Below, piece after piece: positions 56,719 to 64,000 of a DNA stretch of 64,000 nt. This DNA is from Incurvaria masculella. Lineage: Eukaryota > Arthropoda > Insecta > Lepidoptera > Incurvariidae. The notes beneath the pieces were generated by a model that was not told where the DNA came from, ran no database searches, and was given only the letters and a program-made list of their open reading frames with translations. Each line of letters opens with the position of its first letter. Positions within the stretch are counted from its first letter, which is position 1. The translations under genes were made by a program, and so were the position numbers. The DNA lies in the NCBI GenBank assembly GCA_946894095.1, contig OX335647.2, positions 23,888,001 to 23,952,000 of the forward strand, given 5' to 3'.

Positions 56719-57435
56719 TCAAATCTCTATCAATTGGCTGTGCAACACTTGAACACCGGGTAGATGCTTGTGCATCATAAAATATATTTGCAGAAATTTG
56801 TGATCATCGGGTCGAAGTGGTAGCAAGCTCCCAGCTAAGTGGTACACTTGCCCTTGAATTTTAAATGTAGGCATGAACCCACGCTCAACGACTTGCTTAC
56901 TCTTAAAAGAGGTCATTTGAAATGCGTTGTTATAACGGCGTATATTGCGCATGAATTGTTTGGATTTCTGATGATCAGCCGTAAGAAGAGAGTGAAGTGG
57001 TTCAGGTGGAGGGAGAATTTCTTCTAATTTGACTTTTCCTTGTAAGCAACACATGCCTTTCGATTCATCCTTGAATTTCAATGCGAAGCAATGTTCGCAC
57101 ACTACTGACATAGTACCTATTGATACTATACGATCGTCCTTGTAAGAAATCGAAGGATCGTAATTCATGGCAGAATTTTCTTTATTTACCCATGAAATAG
57201 TAACTCGTGCTGATGATTCTCTGGCTCTCTGTATTCGATGTCTATCCCTATCTCGGCTGCGGCGAACCTCACGCTCTACTGAAGATTCTCTCTCTCTCTC
57301 AGCTCTATATCTATCCCGAAGCTGACTGAGGGGAGCCTCACGTTCCGTTGACGATTCTTCATCTCTTGCTAAACGTACTCTTCTGGAATCCACTGCACTA
57401 CGACCTATGTCCGAACGACGACGTCTTCCAGACAT
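56719..57435 (-). pseudogene. Helitron N-terminal region
   Basis: 238 codons. The start is rich in R, S and E (MSGRRRRSDIGRSAVDSRRV), then comes CEHCFALKFKDESKGMCC, a zinc-finger-like Cys pair block found at the Helitron N-terminus, then LHSLLTADHQKSKQFMRNIR and FKIQGQVYHLAGSLLP. The frame breaks just before the segment that continues into Rep; that next segment has one stop. Confidence 0.85.
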
Positions 57436-57499
57436 GACTTTATAATTTCTGTACTAAATTTACTCAGTTCTATATATATGATTACCTATGCACAATTAG

Positions 57500-58095
57500 C
57501 CATATTATTATTATGTGCCGCAGTAAAAAATATCTAAATACTTACTAATTAGAAACAAAAGATAATCAACAATCATAAAAAACCAAAGATACCTATTATA
57601 TTCGGTTCTTTTTTTTGAACTGAAATACCTCAACTTAAACTACTCACGCTCCCCACTCCAACGGGCGATGCCGGTGTCCCAGGCAGGAATGAATCCCCTC
57701 TAAAAGTGAACCCCTGTTTACAGTAATTTGACACTAATTATGTCGTTTTATGATCATAAATCAAGTTGAATACCAAACAAGGCGGCCGACAAAGTGAATG
57801 GGAGGTACATTCGAGTGCTTCGAGTTGTATAAACAAAACCGAGACGCGTCACCGCCGCTCCATTGACAAACTGCCATAATTGTAGTAGGAAGGTACATAC
57901 TCTTTTATGACATTTGTTTTTAGTAATGCCTTTTGCGACGCATTTCCAAACGAGATTTTCTCTTTAATTTAAGATTCCGAATAAAAAAACAAATTCCAAG
58001 ACGTCTTGATAATAGAGTGAGTGACTCGCAGCTCACGGGCGTAGGGATTTACTTTTGATGCCAGGTTCATGAGTTCGACCGGTGATGTCTGACTC
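57500..58095. other. no gene recognised
   Basis: AT-rich. I see no coding or repeat signature apart from a possible SINE-like head near 58010-58090. Confidence 0.35.
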
Positions 58096-58099
58096 TCTT

Positions 58100-58175
58100 T
58101 TTGATGTTTTTTCATGTTTTTTGTATGTAAATGGACATGGATGGTTAATACTAAATTGACCGTCAGATATTAGCC
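58100..58175 (-). repeat. SINE 3' part, left of the inserted 2.56-kb element
   Basis: Read on the - strand it is the SINE tail: GGCTAATAT, ACGGT, AACCATCCATGTCCATTTAC. The rest of the same SINE resumes at 60744. It includes the left copy of the 8-bp target duplication TATTAGCC (58168-58175). Confidence 0.8.
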
Positions 58176-58249
58176 CGAGGGGTTAGTCACTCGAGCAAAA
58201 AGTGTACACCAGATTCCCAGTAGTCAAGATTTCCTTGGGATTTCTAGAT

Positions 58250-58530
58250 TCCTAAAGATTTCCAAAGACTACCAAAGATTCTTAGAGATTCCTAAAGATT
58301 TCCAAAGATTCCTGGAGATTCCTAAAGATTTCCAAAGACTACCAAAGATTCTTAGAGATTCCTAAAGATTTCCAAAGATTCCTGGAGATTCCTAAAGATT
58401 TCCAAAGACTACCAAAGATTCTTAGAGATTCCTAAAGATTTCCAAAGATTCCTGGAGATTCCTAAAGATTTCCAAAGACTACCAAAGATTCTTGGAGATT
58501 TCAAATATACTGGGATTTCGTAAGATTTCT
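58250..58530. repeat. 70-bp higher-order array of 10-bp submonomers
   Basis: TCCAAAGACTACCAAAGATT recurs at 58261, 58331, 58401 and 58471. Each 70-bp unit is seven 10-mers, nearly all ending AAAGATT, GAGATT or AAGACT. Imperfect 10-mers extend the pattern to about 58225 on the left and 58640 on the right. Confidence 0.92.
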
Positions 58531-58911
58531 GAGGACTACCAAAGATTCCTAGAGACTACCAAAGATTACCTGGATTTTTAAGGACTACCAACACATTTTT
58601 GGTACATTCCAATGATTTCGGGATTTCTAAAGATTCTTAGTGACCACCAACGATTCATAGAGACTTATAATTGCGCGTTGCGCGCAGCACGTGTCCGTGA
58701 CGTCATCGCAGACAGGCGGGCGGCGCGGCCGGCGGCGGGGGTCGGCACGGGCGCGGCGTCCGCGCGAGGCGGCAACAGCGCGGGCACGGGCGGCGGGGGC
58801 GAGCGGCGCCCGCAGGAGACGGCAACGGCGCGGCGGGCGGGGAGCCCCCGCGCCGTGGCCGTGCGATATTCGTTTTGGACATATTTACCCAGGCGGAATC
58901 CGGTTAAATTA

Positions 58912-59200
58912 GATCCCATATTATCTCAGCGATCTTTAGATCAGCGCTGATTTTTTCTTTCCCTGAGGCATTATACAATACCATTTTTGAATCCACAGTA
59001 CATATTTCACATACTAAATTTCAAGATGAGGTACTCCGCTCTTTCGAAATCTCTTAGAATCTCAGCCATCATTAGGTCAGGGTTGATTTTTTTTTGCCTG
59101 GGTCATTATAAAAGGCTATATTTGAAACCTTAGCAAATATTTCACGTAGAAAACTTCGCGATTAGGTAGGTACTCTTCTTTTTCGAAATCCCTTGCAGTC
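58912..59200. repeat. direct repeat, copy 1 (partner at 59909)
   Basis: It shares TTAGATCCC(A/G)TATTATCTC, GGCATTATACAATACCATTT and AATATTTCACGTA with 59909-60195. Inside it, ATCTCAGC(G/C)ATC at 58923 and 59059 marks a subrepeat of about 136 bp. Confidence 0.8.
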
Positions 59201-59202
59201 GT

Positions 59203-59335
59203 ATTCACTGTGAACCTGTAAAAACTTGGTACGAGATTAGCACCGGACTAACCATACAAAAACCGGTTTACTTCGACCTTAATACGCGTAGTAAAGTTAG
59301 TCCGCCCCGACCTCGGTTCACAACATACCTACAAT
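59203..59335 (-). repeat. inverted copy of the GTATTCAGAG MITE
   Basis: GTATTCACTGTGAACCTGT, AGATTAGCACCGGACTAACC, AAACCGG and ACTTTACTACGCG-type blocks match 21862-21979 in the opposite direction. Confidence 0.65.
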
Positions 59336-59384
59336 CATCTAATTATTTAATCAAAATACATACAATAAACACAGTAAACAAACC

Positions 59385-59657
59385 GGCCAAGTGCGAGTCG
59401 GACTCGCACACAAAGGGTTCCGTACCATCGTAAATGATTAACACCAAAAAATCATATTATTTGTATTTTTTTATTATCTTTAAATTTTACTTATTTGTTG
59501 TTATAGCGGCAAATTAAATACTCACTCTGTGAAAATTTCAGCTACGTACTTATTACGGTTCATGAGTAACAGCTTTGTGACAGACGGACAGACGGACGGA
59601 CAGCTGAGGCTTAGTAATAGGGTTCCGTTTTCACCCTTTCGGTACGGAACCCTAAAA
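59385..59657 (+). repeat. interspersed repeat, GGCCAAGTGCGAGTCGGACT family
   Basis: It has the same start, the GACGGACGGACAG run and the GGTACGGAACCCTAAAAA end as the copy at 26171-26467. Confidence 0.85.
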
Positions 59658-59684
59658 AGTAGTATACGCATGATAACCTTCTAT

Positions 59685-59785
59685 TCGCTTAGTACGCGTA
59701 TTAAGGTCGGACTAAACCGGTTTTTGTTTGGTTAATCCGGTGCTTATCCCGTACTAAATTTTGACAGGTTTACTCTGAATACGGC
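59685..59785 (+). repeat. copy of the GTATTCAGAG MITE (right part)
   Basis: AAGGTCGGACTAAACCGG, GGTTAATCCGGTGCTTATCC, TTTTGACAGGTTTACTCTGA and ATAC match 21890-21979. Confidence 0.65.
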
Positions 59786-59908
59786 TGAATATGTTTTGGA
59801 ATTGTGTCGTCGGGCACACGCGGGGTGCGCGCTGCGCACACTCGTGCGCACACGTGTGCGTGATTTCTTCGCAAACTGGCGGCCGCGCCCACGGCCGCGC
59901 TATCATTG

Positions 59909-60195
59909 TTAGATTAGATCCCGTATTATCTCAGCGATCATTAGGTCAGCCCTGTTTTTTTTTTGCCTGATGCATTATGCAATACCATTTTTGAAGCCAT
60001 AATACATATTTGACATACTCAACTTCACGATGAGGTAATCCGATCTTTCGAAATCCCTTAGTATCTCAGCCATCATTAGGTCAAAGTTGATTATTTCTTT
60101 GCCTGGGCCGTTATAAAAGTCTATATTTAAAAACCTAGTAAATATTTCACGTACTCGAGATAAGGTACTCTTATTTTAAAAACCTTTACAGTCTT
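59909..60195. repeat. direct repeat, copy 2 (partner at 58912)
   Basis: It is parallel to copy 1 over about 285 bp, including a preceding CpG-rich block with GTGTGCGTGA and TTCGCA (59855-59885) that mirrors 58690-58712. Another MITE fragment follows at about 60190-60280. Confidence 0.8.
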
Positions 60196-60289
60196 ATTCA
60201 GAACTAACCTGTCAAAACTTACGTACTGTACTAGAATTGCACCGGACTAAGCATACAACCGGTTTAGTCCGACCCCGACAAGATTATCT

Positions 60290-60720
60290 GAGATTACAAA
60301 GACTTTGATCGGATTGCCAATGATTCGCTTAGGATTCCTACACTCCCTGGGAGTACTCGAGACTACCCAAGATTTTCCTATTCCTCGGACTCCCGCCCAG
60401 GATTACTCGAGATTTCCATTAATTTGAAAGGATTCCCAATGATTTCCTTGGTATTCTCAGATTCCTTAGGATTACTCGGGATTACATAAGATTTCCAGAT
60501 TCCTCGGACTCCCATCGGATTCCTCGGACTCCGCCTAAGATTACCCGAGATTTCCATGAATTTGATAGGATTCCCAATGATTTCCTTGGGATTTCCAGAT
60601 TCTTTAGGATTACTCGGGATTACATAAGATTTCCGAGATTCTCCGGACTCCCACCAGATTCCTCGGACTCCCACCTAAGATTCTTGAGATTCCCAAACGA
60701 TTGTACACCAGATTCCTTGA
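60290..60720. repeat. GATT-rich array with 138-bp period
   Basis: GATTCCCAATGATTTCCTTG at 60431 recurs at 60569, and GGATTACTCGGGATTACATA recurs at the same spacing. Its short GATT-ending blocks resemble the 10-mers of the left array. Confidence 0.8.
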
Positions 60721-60743
60721 GTGAGTGACCCCTCGTATTAGCC

Positions 60744-61047
60744 TAACACACCACATGGGAACTATGTGCCATGCCAGGACCTACCTTATATTGCTCGTCT
60801 ACATTGAATTGAATGGAAAACATGGCCAATTTTCATTGCCGCTTCGACCATCGTTCATTCAATGCGATGGTACCACCGTTAACCTTACCACCTAGTAAGT
60901 AAGGGACCTACAGCTTTACGTGTCATCCGAACCACGGCCAGCCTTAACGTTTTAAAATGGTCACCCATCCAAAATTTACCCGCTCACAGGTGACCAAGCT
61001 TTTCGAATCGCAAGGCGTCGCGCCACTGGGCTGCCGAGGCTGACAAA
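60744..61047 (-). repeat. SINE copy, main part, right of the inserted element
   Basis: On the - strand the head GCCTCGGCAGCCCAGTGGCG lies at about 61044 and the body runs left to the insertion point at 60744. It continues at 58175. Confidence 0.85.
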
Positions 61048-61079
61048 CAATATCAAATGTGTTCGATAAGTCCATTTCT

Positions 61080-61345
61080 TCACGAATTCGAATGTTTGCA
61101 TGGTTCGGAATCAATTTAAAAGTTTAGGTCCCTTTACCCTACTAGGTGGTAGGTGTGTAAGCCCACCTGGGTTGGTACTATCGCATTAGATGAAAATATG
61201 GAAGAAGCGATAATGAACGACTGCCTGTGTTTTCCATCCATATCAATGTAGATGGGCAATATAAGGAAGGTCCTGATATGGCACCTAGATGCGGTTTGTT
61301 GGTCTGATTTCAAGATGACTTTACGTATTAGCCATAACCGTGCCA
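61080..61345 (+). repeat. SINE copy lacking a clear head
   Basis: Landmarks are CCACCTGGGTTGGTACTATC, TTTTCCATCCATATCAATGT and AATATAAGGAAGGTCCTGAT. An interspersed repeat follows directly. Confidence 0.75.
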
Positions 61346-61376
61346 GCTTAAAATGGAAAAAAAAAACGGTCAAGTG

Positions 61377-61645
61377 CGAGTCGGACTCGCACACAAAGGG
61401 TTCCGTACCATGGTACAAAATTTAACACCAAAAAATCGCGTGTTTTGTATTTGCTTTAATTTTTATTATTATTTAATTTTACCTATTTGTTTTAATAGCG
61501 GCAAAATAAATACACACTCTGTGATTATTTCAGCTGCCTACCTATTACGGTTCATGAGACGGGCCCTGTAACGGACGGACGGACGGACGGATAGCGGAGG
61601 CTTAGTAATAAGGTTCCGTTAACACGTTTTGGGTAAATACTAAAG
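61377..61645 (+). repeat. interspersed repeat, third copy of the GTGCGAGTCGGACTCG family
   Basis: It has the same layout as 26171-26467, including the GACGGACGGACGGACGGAT run. The right end is less well kept. Confidence 0.8.
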
Positions 61646-61884
61646 GAAAAATACTAAGGTATAAGAAATCTTTGTATACATCATGAATAGTTAGAAAGTG
61701 CCTCGCATATTCTTATATAAGACATGTTACGCATAAATAATCAAACAATTTTGTTGCGGTCACAATTAGGGTTCCGGAGTTAAATTGTGACAATGCAATT
61801 AGGTTTTTGCAAGCAATTCCATATCATCATATTTGTACGGTATCACTAGATATTAGAAAACAAAATCCCCCTCCGCAACATAAG

Positions 61885-62480
61885 CGGCTCGTAGCCTAGT
61901 GGCGCGGGGACTGGCCTAGCGTACCAGAGGCCTGGGTTCAATACCGACATGCACCACTGTCTTTCTTTTTCCGAGTTCGATAAGTGGATTTCGTCACGAA
62001 TGCGAGCTGCTCCATGGTTCGGAATCCATGTAAAACTGTAGGACTCCTTCCCCTACTAGGTGGTAGGGTTTAAACCCGCCCGGGTTGGTACCATCGCATT
62101 GGATGAAAAGATGGTCGAAGCGGCAATGAAAAATGTATTTACATTTATTTATTTATGTATCCAATATAACACACATGCATTACGTACAAAACAATGTATC
62201 TTAAATATTTGGATTAAACCATTCCTGTAGACCATAAGGCCCGTGGTGGAAGTTACAACAATAGGACAATATACTTTGAGTGTACATACAATAAAAAAAC
62301 CTAACGAACATTCAAATTCGACATTCAAATTGTTCTTGTTTTACATCCAGTTCAATGTAGTCGTGCTTATAAAGGGAAGGTCCAGGCATGGCACCTAATT
62401 CCTTCAGGAATGTGGTGTATTGGGCTAATATCATAACCGTAGTTGTGTGGTATGAGCCATCCATGTCAGGTCGCATAAAA
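61885..62480 (+). repeat. long SINE copy with nested insertion
   Basis: The head has AGCCTAGTGGCGCGGGGACT (A-box-like) and GGGTTCAATACC (B-box-like). The body has CCCGCCCGGGTTGGTACCAT and GTCGAAGCGGCAATGAAAAA. About 195 bp of unrelated AT-rich sequence at 62132-62325 interrupts it before CATCCAGTTCAATGTAGTCG. It ends CATGTCAGGTCGCATAAAA. Confidence 0.8.
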
Positions 62481-62869
62481 AAAACTGTTTGTCTATCTGT
62501 CTGAACGCGATAAATTAAAAACTACTGAACGGATTTTCATACGGTTTTCACGGGATCAAGGTTTATGTGTATAGTTCATTAGTGTTTTGTGTAAATTGGT
62601 TGAAATATGACGATAATTGTTAAAGATATCGGAAAAAATCAAGCTGATTGGGGAACTTTAATCGAAAACGCTGCCTAATCCTTTGGAGATATAACAAAAT
62701 AATATGTGGTGGAATTGCTCCTCCTATACAGGATGTCGTAACGGCCAGTACATTAATTTCGCCAGCGTAGTCCTCATGTTTTTCCGAGACAAAAAAGGTT
62801 ACATTTTTTTCTAAAGTGTCTAGTTACCGAGATATACATTTTTGAAATGTATGTTTTAGTTTAGTGTAA

Positions 62870-62990
62870 TTTGACGCACGTTGTAACCATGCATAAGGAA
62901 GGTCTTGGCATGGAACCTAGATCCCACGTGGCGTATCAAGTTAATGTCATGACAGTAGGTGTGATATTAGCCATTTGTACAGTCAACCAA
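62870..62990 (+). repeat. SINE 3' fragment
   Basis: CATAAGGAAGGTCTTGGCAT, TAATGTCATGACAGT and TTAGCCATTTGTACA match the 3' third of the family. Confidence 0.6.
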
Positions 62991-64000
62991 AGGTTAAAGG
63001 ATACACTTCCGGTTAAACGTAAAAATAAATGGTGTTTAAATACAACCTTTGATTAAATTTTTTTAGGATTTTGTTTACTCAGTAGCTAGTAGACATCCTC
63101 AACTATGTTTGAATCTATACTCAACCCTATAATAGTTTCCAAAAGTCAAAGTATTTCGACTGTTCATCTTTTCATTCAACCGGATGTGTATCCTAAACTC
63201 TTTGTTCGACTGTAAATACAACGTTCCCACGTTCTTACGGAACATTAGATTCTTTTTACACTAAATTATTGAATTACTTTGCATGGAAAGTCTAACTTTT
63301 TATTAAGAGGATATTCAGCAAAAAGTTATTAAACTTTTTTGTTTGTTTCAATCCCAATAATAATTTCCCAAATTTAATGTACTGGGCGTTACGACGACGG
63401 TCTACAGATAAGTCTGCGATGAAATATGTCTATCTTTTAAGGATAGCTTACTATAAAAAAAATATGTTTTAAAAAATGGTCAAATAAGTTGTGGTAATTG
63501 GAAAGCTATTTTGAGGGATACTATTACAATCCTTACCAAATTAAATACGTTCGTTGCGTTAAGCATTTTATGCACATCATTATTGCCCTTTAAAGTATGC
63601 AATTATAATTAATATTTTCGGTGTTTTTGCAATATTAAAACTATGGCGCGCACCAACGTGACTGGCGTTGTGTATAAATGCGCTAATCTCAGGAACTACC
63701 AGGGAGATATGCCATCTAGCGCGCCTGCTATGAGACCCGCTGTCTCCAATTTTCAAAAACTACCAACTCTAAGTACATGTCACATGGAAACAAAGTCACA
63801 TACGTAATATAGGGTTTGTGTGGGTGGGAACTGACTCAACAAACACATTTTTAGAGCATATTTGGAAACGGTGGCGATGTTTCGGCTGCATGATTTATGA
63901 CGCGCCGCTTGATAGCGGCCACCAATGACCGGCAGTGCTTCATACCTGACGAAAAGAAGCCCGGGCAAAAGGGGCAACCCTATAGGCCCGCACCTGTACC
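62991..64000. other. no gene recognised
   Basis: AT-rich with a GC-richer right edge. Only short chance ORFs occur, and I see no GGNBP2 exon. Confidence 0.4.

Larger units (their letters stand above)
52981..57480 (-). mobile_element. decayed autonomous Helitron
   Basis: The 3' end on the - strand is CCCGTGAGAAGCCGGAGCGG, GCCGCTAG before T, a normal Helitron 3' terminus. Rep/helicase coding sequence runs from 57435 to 53250. A possible 5' TC lies at about 57479-57480 (A|TCATATATATAG), but this is uncertain. The coding frame has at least three frameshifts (near 56735, 54705 and 53640), a stop at 56678-56680 and an internal deletion, so the copy is dead. Confidence 0.85.
58176..60735. mobile_element. 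2,560-bp terminal-inverted-repeat element with internal satellites
   Basis: The ends are CGAGGGGTTAGTCACTCGAG and (reverse complement of the right end) CGAGGGGTCACTCACTCAAG, 17 of the first 21 positions alike. The flanks are TATTAGCC on both sides (58168-58175 and 60736-60743). The element splits a SINE whose two halves join at that site, which proves insertion. An 8-bp duplication fits hAT or related DNA transposons, but the ends do not begin CAG. The inside holds a 70-bp array, a CpG-rich block (58680-58870), direct repeats about 997 bp apart, MITE copies, one interspersed repeat and a GATT-rich array. No transposase is seen, so it is non-autonomous. Confidence 0.88.

Noticed and set aside
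58250..58530. CRISPR array
   Set aside because: Repeats are contiguous 10-bp submonomers without unique spacers, and the genome is eukaryotic.
58612..58950. GC-rich ORFs on both strands as a coding exon, possibly the missing end of GGNBP2
   Set aside because: The block is inside a mobile element, has a diverged partner at about 59855, shows no GGNBP2 similarity, and all frames look equally open because of CpG-rich composition.

Overview
The window is a piece of a nuclear insect genome, most likely lepidopteran. I infer this from short GC-rich exons set in AT-rich introns, Helitron 3' ends of the CCCG...CTAG type, and interspersed repeats of a kind known from moths and butterflies. The species cannot be told from the sequence alone.

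Three host genes are supported by spliced reading frames. (1) A BEN-domain protein gene on the + strand, visible from 2903 to 9545. Its N-terminal exons are not found. Its C-terminus is coded by two look-alike exons in the same phase. (2) SBDS, the 60S ribosome maturation factor, on the - strand from 27297 down to 12999, complete in four exons and 248 codons. It lies tail-to-tail with the BEN gene. (3) GGNBP2 (gametogenetin-binding protein 2) on the + strand, starting at 34697, with seven coding exons and 528 codons to 44473. Its last coding exon or exons were not found. SBDS and GGNBP2 are head-to-head.

Most of the rest is mobile DNA. A full-length non-LTR retrotransposon with two open ORFs sits at 27363-32591 between exact 13-bp target duplications. 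It has the same orientation as SBDS and ends 65 bp upstream of the SBDS start codon. A decayed autonomous Helitron (about 57480 down to 52981, - strand) keeps its Rep motifs but has frameshifts and has lost the helicase Walker A region. LINE fragments, mariner transposase remnants, a tRNA-derived SINE family, MITEs and fold-back elements fill the introns and the right third of the window.

The most unusual object is a 2,560-bp element at 58176-60735. It has terminal inverted repeats and an exact 8-bp target duplication, and it interrupts a SINE. Inside it are a 70-bp array built from seven 10-bp submonomers, a pair of direct repeats about 1 kb apart, and a second GATT-rich array. I recognise no coding gene in it.

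The three host genes share two features: very GC-rich exons, and several 3' splice sites preceded by UG-rich rather than pyrimidine-rich RNA. All exon boundaries are inferred from reading frame, GT/AG signals and remembered protein similarity; no alignment or transcript was available.
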